Shown: positions 43,141 to 51,974, counted from the first letter of the stretch. The stretch: DNA of 64,000 nucleotides from Alteribacter aurantiacus DSM 18675 (GCF_000429705.1 NZ_KE386941.1:1848781-1912780), one strand, 5' to 3'. A program made the numbers and translations. Notes: a model not told the origin generated them from the sequence alone.

Positions 43141-43366
43141 AATAATTTCACCTCTGTTACACAGTAAAATAATTTAGAGGGTAGGTAAAGGGTTACACTT
43201 TTACTTTTTAAATTATAAGCTAGTTTGCATACTATTAAATGTTTGAAATGAAACACGTGTTACATAAGTCAGGAGCAGTATAAAAACGGGCGTGGTATCT
43301 CTACCTCAGAATTACTACATTCCTTGTCTAAAAAGGACTTTTCATAGAGTAACCGTTGAACCTTTA

Positions 43367-43741
43367 CTATTTCGAAGTAACCCTCAAAAAGTACCCATCC
43401 GGGTCGACTAATTTAAATCCTCTCACCCCCCATTCGTATTCCTCAATGTCAACGGCAATCGGATAGTTGTGGGCCAAACACCTTTCATAAACATCCTCCA
43501 GGTGGTCGACCACAATAATGAGTTCAAACCCCTTCCCTTTTTCCATTCCGCTCGTCCTATTAAAGTAATGTTCCTCATCCAACACACTGTCTGCGGTCAC
43601 GAGAAGGGAAAAACAATCGTAATTAAAGCGGCCACATCGCTCATTCCTCCCAATCATCTCCAACCCAACAATCTCTTGATAGAAAGATAATGATGTTTCG
43701 ATATCCTTTACATAAAGCTCGACTCTGAAAAGAACCGTCAT
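43367..43741 (-). CDS. VOC-family protein
   Basis: 124 aa single-domain VOC protein. It starts with FRVELYVKDIETSLSFYQ and ends with VRGFKLVDPDGYFLRV, the ordering of glyoxalase/bleomycin-resistance-like folds. Possible metal ligands are Glu near the start and near the C-terminal DPDGY. Function unknown. The ATG at 43741 has AAAGGAG 8 nt upstream; a GTG 3 codons earlier is less well placed. Confidence 0.85.
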   Translation of the reverse strand: MTVLFRVELYVKDIETSLSFYQEIVGLEMIGRNERCGRFNYDCFSLLVTADSVLDEEHYFNRTSGMEKGKGFELIIVVDHLEDVYERCLAHNYPIAVDIEEYEWGVRGFKLVDPDGYFLRVTSK

Positions 43742-43801
43742 TTCCCTCACTCCTTTTTTAAGCTACAAGATTATTTTTATTGTAAATCTTTTTTCAAATT
43801 A

Positions 43802-43858
43802 TTGACAAGATAAGCTACTCTGTAATACTATATACTTGTAGTAAGTGATACTAAGTAC
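43802..43858 (+). promoter_or_regulatory. Promoter and candidate PadR operator
   Basis: TTGACA (43802-43807) and TACTAT (43826-43831) spaced 18 bp, overlapped by a partly symmetric TACTATATACTTGTAGTAAG / TGATACTAAGTA stretch. PadR proteins usually bind such AT-rich dyads in their own promoter. Confidence 0.5.
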
Positions 43859-43893
43859 CATTAACTTAAATAATATATAAATAGGTGATGCAT

Positions 43894-44226
43894 TTGGAAC
43901 ATAATACAGAAATGCTTAAAGGGGTTCTCGAGGGTTGTGTGCTTGAGATCATCAGTCGTGGCAAAACGTATGGCTATGAAATAACACAGCAGCTAAGAGA
44001 GCTTGGATTTACTGATGTAGTTGAAGGCACTGTTTATACCATCACCATGCGTCTGGAGAAAAAAGATCTGGTTAACATTGAAAAAAAACGATCCAATGTA
44101 GGCCCACCAAGGAAGTTTTACACGCTCAATGAAGCAGGTCAAAAGCAACTTGATGAGTTTTGGGTAAAGTGGAATTTTATCTCTAGTAAAATGGCAGAAC
44201 TGAAATCAAAAGACATAAAGAGATAA
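43894..44226 (+). CDS. PadR-family transcriptional regulator
   Basis: 110 aa. The PadR wHTH is clear: MLKGVLEGCVLEIISRGKTY, GYEITQQLRELGFTDVVEGT and VYTITMRLEKKDLVNIEKKR. A TTG at 43894 is preferred (AGGTGA 6 nt upstream) over the upstream GTG/ATG and gives a typical N terminus. It heads an operon with two DUF1048 genes and presumably autoregulates it. Confidence 0.9.
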   Translation: MEHNTEMLKGVLEGCVLEIISRGKTYGYEITQQLRELGFTDVVEGTVYTITMRLEKKDLVNIEKKRSNVGPPRKFYTLNEAGQKQLDEFWVKWNFISSKMAELKSKDIKR

Positions 44227-44253
44227 GAACGTATACCTAAGGAGGAAACCCCA

Positions 44254-44607
44254 TTGAACTTTTTTGAAAAAATAACCGGTAGCGATATGAACAAAGCCAT
44301 CAAAGAGTTTGAAACCCGCGTAAAAGCATTACCACCTGAGTATCAATCAGCATGGAAAGAAATCATTAATCACCTTTGGATCCACTCTGATTTCACTGGA
44401 CGTAATTTGATGCCGATCTTTGAAAACGTTCTTGAACTGCTTGAAGTAGCATCAGCAGACGGGCAAGGCGTGGAAGACGTCCTTGGAGATAATCTCGAAG
44501 GCTTCTCTACAGCCTTTGTGGGTGACGAAAGAGCAAAGACATATCGAGATCAATGGCGTGAACAGCTCAACAAAAACGTAGCCAAAAAAGTAGGAGGATC
44601 GAAATGA
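44254..44607 (+). CDS. DUF1048 protein (first of two)
   Basis: 117 aa helical protein of the DUF1048 family, with the characteristic KALPPEYQSAWKEIINHLW and AFVGDERAKTYRDQWREQLN. It is soluble and about half of a typical paired module. TTG start with GGAGG 8 nt upstream; ATGA overlap with the next gene. DUF1048 genes are usually found beside PadR regulators, as here; their function is unknown. Confidence 0.85.
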   Translation: MNFFEKITGSDMNKAIKEFETRVKALPPEYQSAWKEIINHLWIHSDFTGRNLMPIFENVLELLEVASADGQGVEDVLGDNLEGFSTAFVGDERAKTYRDQWREQLNKNVAKKVGGSK

Positions 44608-44921
44608 ATATTAAAAAAATCATTGAAGGAAAAAGAGAATGGCGAGCCCATGTCGTACGCGTGAAATCACTCCCTAAAGATTACCAGATCGTTTATAAAG
44701 AAATTCAAATATACCTCTTTAAAGTTGGTCCTATTGAGCTATGCGAAGGGAACGGACTTCTCTCAGACATTCTCGATTTTTTTGAAGAAGGAGTGCTGGC
44801 AGGAAAAGATGTGCTTGAAATCACTGGAACTGATGTCGCTTCCTTTTGCGATGAGCTACTGAAAGATTCTAAAACGTATGCGGATCTTTATCAAGAATCC
44901 ATGAAAAAACGACACACGTGA
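44604..44921 (+). CDS. DUF1048 protein (second of two)
   Basis: 105 aa DUF1048-family protein, with KSLPKDYQIVYKEIQIYLFK and CDELLKDSKTYADLYQESMK. It shares the KxLPxxYQ...Y/WKEI pattern with the preceding gene and overlaps it by 4 bp, so the two are paralogues made in equal amounts, perhaps as a complex. Function unknown. Followed by a terminator. Confidence 0.85.
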   Translation: MNIKKIIEGKREWRAHVVRVKSLPKDYQIVYKEIQIYLFKVGPIELCEGNGLLSDILDFFEEGVLAGKDVLEITGTDVASFCDELLKDSKTYADLYQESMKKRHT

Positions 44922-44969
44922 TTAAAAGGTAAAGGGAACAGAAACTACGCTCTGTCCCCTTACCTTTTA
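44922..44969. terminator. Bidirectional terminator
   Basis: Long stem (TAAAAGGTAAAGGGAACAGA with TCTGTCCCCTTACCTTTTA) between the DUF1048 operon and the convergent nucleotidyltransferase gene. Confidence 0.8.
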
Positions 44970-44996
44970 CAAGCCTCTTTTTCAGACCAAGTCCCA

Positions 44997-45608
44997 TCAT
45001 GTCTTTAGTCTATCGATCCAGTCATGTCCTTCTGGAAATTGATCATTCAATGAATCTTTCAACCAATTAATTTCCCTCTTACTCATGATTGGTAGAAGCG
45101 TCTCTAAATCAAACACGTCTTTTTCCCTTATGTGAGAGCTGCCTCCTTTATATAACAATTGGATCTCAGGCCTTAAATAAGGAACACCTTCAGCGGTTTG
45201 TAACCCAATCTCCTCAATTGGCCGCGTGATCGTCTTTTTTCGCTTATAGAGCCAATCCCCTCCATGCGTATCAACGATCATTACTTGAAAATTCCACGTG
45301 TCACTCCCTATTCTCTTAACCCAAAGATTATCAAAATAAGACGGTAACACTTCATTTCGCTCCCAAAGAGTCAGTTCACCTTTAACCGCTTTGTACAATT
45401 CCCACCGCTCCGTCAAAGCCGCATTAAGTTTATGAACATCGTCCCTTACTATAACAACGTCGATATCGTCATGGTCTCTCGTTTTTGCACCCACATACAA
45501 GTCAAGCGCCCAACCACCTGCTATCCACCATGGTATAGACAGGGTTTTGAATAACTGCTGAATGTCCTCTATTGGTAATGGTTTCCATATAAACTGCTTA
45601 TTGACCAT
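44997..45608 (-). CDS. Nucleotidyltransferase (aminoglycoside-adenylyltransferase-like)
   Basis: 203 aa. The nucleotidyltransferase motif WWIAGGWALDLYVG followed by RDHDDIDVVI supplies the acidic metal-binding pair, as in PF10706-type proteins that include 2''-adenylyltransferases. Many chromosomal relatives have unknown substrates, so drug resistance is not claimed. Start at 45608 with GAGGTG 6 nt upstream; a 16-residue upstream extension is rejected. Confidence 0.82.
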   Translation of the reverse strand: MVNKQFIWKPLPIEDIQQLFKTLSIPWWIAGGWALDLYVGAKTRDHDDIDVVIVRDDVHKLNAALTERWELYKAVKGELTLWERNEVLPSYFDNLWVKRIGSDTWNFQVMIVDTHGGDWLYKRKKTITRPIEEIGLQTAEGVPYLRPEIQLLYKGGSSHIREKDVFDLETLLPIMSKREINWLKDSLNDQFPEGHDWIDRLKT

Positions 45609-45784
45609 AATGAACACCTCATCTATGTGCAAATTAAACTCAGAATAAAATATCATTGGATATTTATGTTAACATAAATATAGTGAACATACAGATTTTT
45701 GAAACAATGAAAACAGGAAGGTTCATTCATCTAATAAAGGGAGAGCATCATCCCTTATGAAGTAAAATTCAAGGAGAGATAAAC

Positions 45785-45916
45785 ATGAGTGTAATATCTG
45801 CGATAGCGAAGGCTTTTTTACAATTCGGAGCCATTTCAGTAGTAGTTTTATTGGTTCTAGTCCTTGGCATTTTCTATTTATTTAAGACTGTAAAAAAGAG
45901 TAAGGAAGAAATGTAA
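45785..45916 (+). CDS. 43-aa membrane miniprotein
   Basis: ATG at 45785 with AAGGAG 9 nt upstream. A single strongly hydrophobic segment (ISVVVLLVLVLGIFYLFKT) and a charged tail KKSKEEM. It fits the small single-span membrane peptides common in this region. Function unknown. Confidence 0.65.
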   Translation: MSVISAIAKAFLQFGAISVVVLLVLVLGIFYLFKTVKKSKEEM

Positions 45917-45994
45917 ATCCCTACATCATTTGAAATACGTTTAGAGGATCACAAAACCAGAATGCTGCCACGTGTGAGAAAGGGAGAGGAAAAC

Positions 45995-46945
45995 ATGACT
46001 TTCACAAAAGAGTTTGTCGAGATTGATGGGCATCAAAATGGGCTGTTTATTGAAACGGTCGATGATGCAAACCCCGTCCTCCTCTTCTTACACGGGGGAC
46101 CTGGTTTTCCACAAACACCGATTATCAAACAATCGGGACTGAACTGGAAGGAACTGTTTACGGTTTGCTACTGGGAACAACGAGGCACGGGAATGTCTTA
46201 CAACGCTTCAACACAAGGCGAGATTACCTTAGAAAGGCTGATCACGGACGGAATCACTGTGACGGAGCATCTGAAGAAAACGTTTAATAAAGAAAAGATT
46301 TATCTATGCGGACACTCCTGGGGGACCCTCTTGGGAAGCATCATGGCTCATCGGTACCCTCAGCATTTCCACGCTTACATCGGCATTGGGCAGTTGGGAA
46401 GACACTTGGAATCAAACAGGGACACCTATGCGTTTTTGCTAGAAACAGCCATAACCAAAGGGGATAAAAAAGCAGTAAAAGATATTCGTTCTGTTACCTT
46501 TGATGAAGACTTTTATAAAAGTAAGGGGTACCGGAGAATACTCGGCCGTTATTTAAATCGATTCGGTGGTGGAACGAAGAAAAACGGCTACTCTAACTTA
46601 GAAGGAATCAAAGATTTACTCGGATTTCGCCACTATACTTGGAAAGAGCGCTTCAATATACCAAAGGGAATTTTCACAAGTTACGACGCCCTCTCAGAAA
46701 CAATGGCAAAGTCGGATACAGCTTCATTAACACCAACGTTTGAGATCCCTTTATATATCATCCATGGAGTAGACGACTATTCAACGAGCTACAACGAAGC
46801 GAAACGCTTCTTTGAAAAAATTGAAGCCCCTTCAAAAAAGTTGTTTGCTTTTGAGAACTGTGCCCACTCCCCTTTTATAGAAGATCAAGATCGATTCATC
46901 AAGATTTTAAAAACGGAGGTGTTGGATGACTCCATATTAGTTTAA
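45995..46945 (+). CDS. Alpha/beta-hydrolase, proline-iminopeptidase-like
   Basis: 316 aa. Nucleophile in LCGHSWGTLLGS, oxyanion motif HGGPGFP, acid in HGVDDYS and His in NCAHSPFIED, the S33 pattern of proline iminopeptidases and related hydrolases. Cytosolic. The ATG at 45995 has GGGAGAGG 5 nt upstream; an 11-residue upstream extension is rejected. Substrate unknown. Confidence 0.88.
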   Translation: MTFTKEFVEIDGHQNGLFIETVDDANPVLLFLHGGPGFPQTPIIKQSGLNWKELFTVCYWEQRGTGMSYNASTQGEITLERLITDGITVTEHLKKTFNKEKIYLCGHSWGTLLGSIMAHRYPQHFHAYIGIGQLGRHLESNRDTYAFLLETAITKGDKKAVKDIRSVTFDEDFYKSKGYRRILGRYLNRFGGGTKKNGYSNLEGIKDLLGFRHYTWKERFNIPKGIFTSYDALSETMAKSDTASLTPTFEIPLYIIHGVDDYSTSYNEAKRFFEKIEAPSKKLFAFENCAHSPFIEDQDRFIKILKTEVLDDSILV

Positions 46946-46967
46946 AATTGAGAAAGGTGGTGGCGAC

Positions 46968-47096
46968 TTGGGAGTAGTTGAAGTCTTAGCTTTTTCTATT
47001 GCAACACTTTCTTTTTCTCTAGCTATCTTTTCAATGGGTAAGGTTGAAAAACTAGAAAAGAGAATAAAAGAGTTAGAAGATAAAACGAGCGCATAG
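46968..47096 (+). CDS. 42-aa membrane-anchored coiled-coil miniprotein
   Basis: TTG start at 46968 with AAAGGTGG 7 nt upstream. One hydrophobic helix (VLAFSIATLSFSLAIFS) and then a heptad-like charged helix (KVEKLEKRIKELEDK). Same plan as the miniproteins at 32714-32836 and 27692-27883. Function unknown. It lies 22 bp after the hydrolase gene and is likely in the same transcript. Confidence 0.7.
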   Translation: MGVVEVLAFSIATLSFSLAIFSMGKVEKLEKRIKELEDKTSA

Positions 47097-47147
47097 CTTT
47101 TTAGTTGAAGGATCTTCAGCTCGATTCAAGGAGATGAATACTCAATA

Positions 47148-47480
47148 ATGGGCGTTATTGTTTCAGCGATTTTTATAGTGATCTCTCTCTATTTAACCCA
47201 CATCATTGGTGAAAAATCAGTAAAGTTCTTAAAAGATAGAAACCTAAATAGAGAGGTAAGTTGGTTCGCTTATGCCTTCTCTTTTATCGCATTATTCTTG
47301 GTGCTTCGGGTAATCGATCACAATACCGATCTATACATCTCTTTTTTCACTGATGCAGTTGGTGTTATTGGCAGCCTGAATCTTTTATACCTTATTTCTT
47401 TACTTATTTTAAAGAGATTTAATATGAAGTGGTATCAAAAGTTTGGGAAAGAGTTAGAAAGGTATGATAGAAATCTTTAA
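47148..47480 (+). CDS. Small membrane protein
   Basis: 110 aa with three hydrophobic segments (IVSAIFIVISLYLTHIIGEK, YAFSFIALFLVLRVI, NLLYLISLLILKRF) and basic ends. No family recognised. The ATG at 47148 has AAGGAG unusually far (14 nt) upstream, so the start is uncertain. Confidence 0.6.
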   Translation: MGVIVSAIFIVISLYLTHIIGEKSVKFLKDRNLNREVSWFAYAFSFIALFLVLRVIDHNTDLYISFFTDAVGVIGSLNLLYLISLLILKRFNMKWYQKFGKELERYDRNL

Positions 47481-47604
47481 TCGTGTAGGTTGGAGAATAG
47501 CATTTTCCTTATAACTAATTGGTGGAATGGTTATCATCGAATGAGGTTCATATGAGGAAGTCTTAAAGCAGTACCAAAGAAGTCCTTTTAGAAAGAGTGT
47601 TGGG

Positions 47605-47931
47605 ATGGGGGCGTTAAACTTGAAACGAGGTAAAACAATTGGGTTTGGTTCGGTTTCATTATTGCTCTTTATCGTTGGGATTTTATTTTCCTTATCATTC
47701 GGTAATCAAGAATCTATTGGAGATCGAATTTTACGATTTATTGGATTAAACCCCTGGTCAAACGGTGACACAGGGCTACACTATACAATCTATTATTCAC
47801 TTATTTTCTATCTACCTGCATGGATGATCGGTTTTACGTTCAACAATGACTTGGGGGCAAAACTAGGTAGAACTCTCTCACTGATTATGATGGTATTCAT
47901 TCTATTAAGTTTGTTTTTTATTGCTGTTTAG
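47605..47931 (+). CDS. Small membrane protein
   Basis: 108 aa with three to four hydrophobic segments (GSVSLLLFIVGILFSLSFG, IYYSLIFYLPAWMIGF, LIMMVFILLSLFFIAV). Start either the ATG at 47605 or the TTG five codons on, which sits 8 nt after GGGGG. Unknown function; part of a run of small membrane genes. Confidence 0.6.
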   Translation: MGALNLKRGKTIGFGSVSLLLFIVGILFSLSFGNQESIGDRILRFIGLNPWSNGDTGLHYTIYYSLIFYLPAWMIGFTFNNDLGAKLGRTLSLIMMVFILLSLFFIAV

Positions 47932-47972
47932 ATAAGGTGTCTAGAAATGAAAGACAGATGGAGGTAGGAAGT

Positions 47973-48191
47973 TTGGAAAGTAAGAGCAAACACTTAAACA
48001 ACATACAGTTAAAAGCTTATCGTAATTCTTCGTTTATCCTTTTTCTTTCGTATGCCTTTTTTGTCGTTTTAAATGATATGGTATTAAATCTAGATCTTGA
48101 TTATAAGTATATTTTCACCATAACATTCGTTTTAATGATTTTTGTTTTCTACATAACCATTTTCACAAGCAACCTTAGAAAGAGTAATTAA
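47973..48191 (+). CDS. Small two-TM membrane protein
   Basis: 72 aa from a TTG at 47973 with GGAGG 8 nt upstream (the frame opens earlier at 47937 without a ribosome-binding site). Two helices (SFILFLSYAFFVVLNDMV and IFTITFVLMIFVFYITIFT) and a basic N terminus. Unknown function. A core-only Family B repeat follows. Confidence 0.65.
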   Translation: MESKSKHLNNIQLKAYRNSSFILFLSYAFFVVLNDMVLNLDLDYKYIFTITFVLMIFVFYITIFTSNLRKSN

Positions 48192-48214
48192 AATGATTAT
48201 ACTCTTAAATCAGT

Positions 48215-48345
48215 GTAGTAGGCTCCGCTTCACGCTATTCGCCCCCTTTCTGCGGCGATGCAGGCGAGCCTCGGGCAAAGCCCTTGCGGTGTCTCTCCTG
48301 ACTCCACGGCCGCAGGAGTGTCGCTACTAGCGTTTAGCTACGCAA
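48215..48345. repeat. Family B element, short core copy
   Basis: GTAGGCTCCGCTTCACGC through GCCGCAGGAGTGTCGCTA, the inverted counterpart of the GACTCCTGCGG core, without the GACTGTGACAG ends found in the full copies. Confidence 0.65.
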
Positions 48346-48420
48346 AGCAAATTGAAACGGCAACTCATCAACGGAAAAAACAAACGTTAGTTAGTCTGAA
48401 GTATGGAAGGTGATGTTAAG

Positions 48421-48636
48421 ATGTTACTTACTATATCTCTCTTAGTATTGATCATAGTAGGATTACTACTTAGTTATAACGGAGTACATAAAAAGTCCAA
48501 GCTCCTTCTATTCATTGGTGTGATAGCGTTGGTAGCTCCATTGTTTTACTTTGTAGGTTGGACTCCGTTCTTACCTCTTGTTCCAGTCATTGCGATCGTC
48601 ATGACCATTCTAGTTGAAAAATTCGTGTTAGATTAA
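48421..48636 (+). CDS. Small two-TM membrane protein
   Basis: 71 aa, ATG at 48421 with AAGGTG 8 nt upstream; a shorter-spaced extension to 48403 is rejected. Helices MLLTISLLVLIIVGLLLSY and FLPLVPVIAIVMTILVEKF. Unknown function. Confidence 0.65.
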   Translation: MLLTISLLVLIIVGLLLSYNGVHKKSKLLLFIGVIALVAPLFYFVGWTPFLPLVPVIAIVMTILVEKFVLD

Positions 48637-48821
48637 TAAAATACATACGGTAGCTAACGTATAATTCTCTCTAGGTGTTTGAATGTCAATACATAATTGG
48701 AAACCATTTGCATTTTTAACCTGTATATATAAAGATTAAAGTGATCCTACAAAACGGTGCACAAAATGTCGGATGACGAAATAGTACTCCTGTTATTCTA
48801 TTGATGAAAGGAGGTCAGGAG

Positions 48822-49694
48822 ATGGATTTGCTAAAGGGTATGAATAATGCCATGAATTATATTGAAGAAAACCTTACTAACGACATAAACTTCAAAGAGA
48901 TATCAAAATTAGCTCAATGTTCCGAGTATCACTTTAAACGAATGTTTTCCTTCCTCGCTGGAATGGCGTTATCCGAATATATACGCCGGAGACGACTAAG
49001 CTTAGCAGCAGCTGAGCTTCAGAATAGCAACATAAAAGTAATCGACGTTGCGATGAAATATGGTTACAACTCGGCAGATTCCTTTACGAGAGCTTTTGTC
49101 AGCTTACATGGTGTAACACCTTCTGAGGCAAGGAGCAAGGATCAGTTAGTAAAAGCATTTCCATTCATGACCTTCCAGTTATCAATTAAAGGAGGACATG
49201 AAATGAATTACCGAATTGAACAAAAAGATGCATTTAACATTGTAGGTATTATGAAACGAGTACCCATTGTTTTTGAAGGTGAAAATCCGGAAATAGCAGC
49301 AATGTGGCAATCGTTAACAATCGAAAAAATAGAGGAATTACAAACGCTCTCTAATGTCAATCCAGAAGGCATGATCCAAGCGTCTACTAACTTTTCTGAA
49401 GGACGTATGGAAGGAAAAGGAGAATTGGATCAGTATATAGGAGTCGCAACAACCAAAGAAAACCCTCAACATTTTGTAAAACTTGACGTTCCTGACCTAA
49501 CCTGGGCGATATTCGAATCAACAGGTCCATTCCCTAGCACCCTTCAGGAAACGTGGGGAAGAATTTATTCTGAATGGTTCCCGTCATCAAACTATCAAGT
49601 AACAAAAGGACCTGAAATCTTGTCTATCAAGAGCAAGGATTTATCTTCACCTACCGTGAAATGTGAGATTTGGATTCCGGTTTTGAAAAAATAG
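48822..49694 (+). CDS. AraC-family regulator with GyrI-like effector domain
   Basis: 290 aa. N-terminal AraC double HTH (FKEISKLAQCSEYHFKRMFS, ALSEYIRRRRLSLAAAEL and VIDVAMKYGYNSADSFTRAF with HGVTPSEAR) followed by a C-terminal effector-binding domain (EWFPSSNYQVTKGPEILSIK, CEIWIPVL). This is the YesN/GyrI-like arrangement that senses a small molecule. The ATG at 48822 has AAGGAGG 7 nt upstream. Targets unknown. A decayed protein with a related fold sits at 28740-29198. Confidence 0.88.
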   Translation: MDLLKGMNNAMNYIEENLTNDINFKEISKLAQCSEYHFKRMFSFLAGMALSEYIRRRRLSLAAAELQNSNIKVIDVAMKYGYNSADSFTRAFVSLHGVTPSEARSKDQLVKAFPFMTFQLSIKGGHEMNYRIEQKDAFNIVGIMKRVPIVFEGENPEIAAMWQSLTIEKIEELQTLSNVNPEGMIQASTNFSEGRMEGKGELDQYIGVATTKENPQHFVKLDVPDLTWAIFESTGPFPSTLQETWGRIYSEWFPSSNYQVTKGPEILSIKSKDLSSPTVKCEIWIPVLKK

Positions 49695-49716
49695 TTATTC
49701 ACTTTTATTTGTATAA

Positions 49717-49749
49717 CAAAAGGCATGGAGACCACCCTCCATGCCTTTT
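49717..49749. terminator. Bidirectional terminator
   Basis: AAAAGGCATGGAG and CTCCATGCCTTTT arms with a 6-nt loop and T-runs on both strands, between the AraC gene and the sugar ABC operon. Confidence 0.9.
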
Positions 49750-49760
49750 TACATTCTCCC

Positions 49761-50582
49761 CTACTCTTTCACTGAGCCAGACGTAAGACCCGCTACGATT
49801 CGTCGCTGGAAAAGGAGTACGATGATCACAATCGGAATCGTCACGACAACCGTTGCGGCAGTGATATCGCCCCATGGAATCGTGTACTGACTTTCATACA
49901 TGGAAAGCCCGACTGGAATCGTACGCCAGCGATCGGCGGTGTTGATCGTCAACGCAAACAGATACTCGTTCCACGCAGCGATAAACACGAGAATCGCCGT
50001 CGTAAATACACCTGGTGCCGCCAGTGGGAAGATGATCTTTCGAAAAGTTTGAAACGGTGTTGCCCCGTCAAGCTTGGCACTTTCCTCGAGCTCGTACGGA
50101 ATCTTTTTAAAGAACGTCGCCAAAATCCAAATCGCCAACGGCAAACTGACCGTAATGTACGGAATCACAAGGCCAAGGTAGCTGTTACGAAGGCCAAGGC
50201 CTGTGATTAAGTTGTAGATCGGTGAGATGATCGCGATTTGTGGGAACATAGCCGCAGCCAGTACGACTCCTAAGATCACTCCTTTAAAGCGAATCGGAAG
50301 CCGTGTTAACGCGTATGCCGCGAGAGAAGCAACAGAAATGGCGAGAACCGTCGTTAATGTGGAAACGGCAAAGCTGTTCCACATGTACAAGTGAAGGGGC
50401 CGCGTGTTAAAGGCGCTTATATACGATTGAAACGTGGGATTCGTTGTGAACCAGTTGAATCCGGAGAAGATCTCGATCGGCGGCTTGATTGATGTGAGAA
50501 ACACCCAAATAAACGGAAACATGATCACGAATACAAAGAGACTTAAAAACACGTAAAACTTGATTCCTGCTTTCTTTTCCAT
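49761..50582 (-). CDS. Sugar ABC transporter permease, MalG-like
   Basis: 273 aa with six hydrophobic segments and the EAA loop (ELEESAKLDGATPFQTFRKI) that contacts the ATPase. Belongs to the carbohydrate-uptake-1 permease family (MalG type). It follows the MalF-like permease by 15 bp. No ATPase gene is present, so a shared MsmX-like ATPase elsewhere is likely. Substrate unknown. Confidence 0.93.
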   Translation of the reverse strand: MEKKAGIKFYVFLSLFVFVIMFPFIWVFLTSIKPPIEIFSGFNWFTTNPTFQSYISAFNTRPLHLYMWNSFAVSTLTTVLAISVASLAAYALTRLPIRFKGVILGVVLAAAMFPQIAIISPIYNLITGLGLRNSYLGLVIPYITVSLPLAIWILATFFKKIPYELEESAKLDGATPFQTFRKIIFPLAAPGVFTTAILVFIAAWNEYLFALTINTADRWRTIPVGLSMYESQYTIPWGDITAATVVVTIPIVIIVLLFQRRIVAGLTSGSVKE

Positions 50583-50597
50583 CGTCGGTATCCTCCT

Positions 50598-51932
50598 TTA
50601 TCCTCTGCCGCCACGACTTTCAAACAAGTCGGAGCCGATGATTTTTATAAATAGTGTGCTGATGATCGCCACTGAAATGAACACAATTACCGATAACACG
50701 GCACCTTCACCGAAGTTCTGCTGAGCAAAGAGAACCTTATACGCATAAACGGAAATCGATTCTGTTCTGTTTGCCGGTCCTCCCCCGGTTAATACATAAA
50801 TGAGGTCAAACACACGAAACGCATCGAGCGTTCTGAACAACAGGGCTACGAGAATCGCCGATTTAAGCATCGGTAAGGTAATCTTGATGAACGTCTGAAT
50901 CTTATTCGCTCCATCCACTTCTGCTGCTTCGTAAAGCGTTCGAGGAATCGTTTGTAGCCCGGCTAATAACAGAAGCGCCATATACGGCGTCGTCTTCCAT
51001 ACGTCAGCTAAAATGATTGCAGCCATAGCCCCGGATCCTGTACTGAGCAACACAGACGAGTCAGAGATAATGCCGAGCTGGGCAAAGTAATGAGACACGA
51101 CGCCAGACTGACCGTCGTATAAATACCGCCACATCATCGCCCCAACGGCCGTTGGAATTGCCCATGGAATAAGAACGGATGCTCGAACAATACCTCGTCC
51201 GAAAAACGCCCGGTTTATTACGAGTGCTACAGCGAGACCGATTACAAGCTCGAAAAACACAGAAACGGTCGTAAACAAAACCGTGTTCCACATGGCTCGC
51301 CACATCCGGTCATCTTGAAGGTACTTTCCGTAGTTTGTAAGTCCGATAAAGTTCGGTCGAATCAGGCTGCGATCTGTTGTTAATAGACTAGCCCCAAGTG
51401 ACGTCAGCTCGTCTTCCAATCCTTCATCCGATGTGGTTTCAATGAACTGTTGAATTTGCGCCCGTCCGTCCTCGATCGTTTCTGTGTAAGATTCGGCGAA
51501 GTCATTTGGCAGCCTCGCATACCGAAGATCCGAATCGTTTACAGGCTGAAACATCATCACCATATCGTCCACTTCATCGTACTGTTCAGCCATTCCGTCC
51601 AATTCAAGAAGCTCTTGGTGGTGAGAGGCAATATCCATTTCTAGCTGTTCAAGGTACGCTTGCACCTCTCCTTGGGCTGAGGAAGCCAGAGATGACAAAT
51701 CACGCTCAAGATAAAATTGATTATCCACATACGTTTCCAAGTCGATTTGATAGTTTAGTGTCGTTTGATTTCGGGTCGGATCATTTAATCGATAGTCAAA
51801 AAGACTGTTGTAAAACGATTGGGCGATTGGCCAAAGGGTAATCACTGAAATCAAAATAATCGCCGGCAAGACCATCAAATAACCGAGCTGTGACTCCGTT
51901 AAACTAAACCCCCGCTTCTTTTTTTCCCCCAT
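50598..51932 (-). CDS. Sugar ABC transporter permease, MalF-like with large extracytoplasmic insert
   Basis: 444 aa, longer than a usual MalF because of an insert of about 150 residues (about 45-195, containing YLEQLEMDIASHHQELLELD) after TM1, comparable to the P2 loop of some MalF proteins. The EAA loop (YEAAEVDGANKIQTFIKITL) lies near the end. ATG at 51932 with AAAGGAGG upstream; an 8-residue upstream extension is rejected. Partner of the MalG-like permease and of the binding protein. Confidence 0.92.
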   Translation of the reverse strand: MGEKKKRGFSLTESQLGYLMVLPAIILISVITLWPIAQSFYNSLFDYRLNDPTRNQTTLNYQIDLETYVDNQFYLERDLSSLASSAQGEVQAYLEQLEMDIASHHQELLELDGMAEQYDEVDDMVMMFQPVNDSDLRYARLPNDFAESYTETIEDGRAQIQQFIETTSDEGLEDELTSLGASLLTTDRSLIRPNFIGLTNYGKYLQDDRMWRAMWNTVLFTTVSVFFELVIGLAVALVINRAFFGRGIVRASVLIPWAIPTAVGAMMWRYLYDGQSGVVSHYFAQLGIISDSSVLLSTGSGAMAAIILADVWKTTPYMALLLLAGLQTIPRTLYEAAEVDGANKIQTFIKITLPMLKSAILVALLFRTLDAFRVFDLIYVLTGGGPANRTESISVYAYKVLFAQQNFGEGAVLSVIVFISVAIISTLFIKIIGSDLFESRGGRG

Positions 51933-51960
51933 GTCTGTTCCTCCTTTATTAACCAAATTG

Positions 51961-51974
51961 TGAAATCGTTTTCA
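51961..51974. promoter_or_regulatory. LacI/cre-type operator upstream of the permeases
   Basis: TGAAATCGTTTTCA, one mismatch from the palindrome TGAAAACGTTTTCA, lies 29 bp upstream of the permease start. It may bind the LacI-type regulator encoded next to it or CcpA. Confidence 0.55.
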
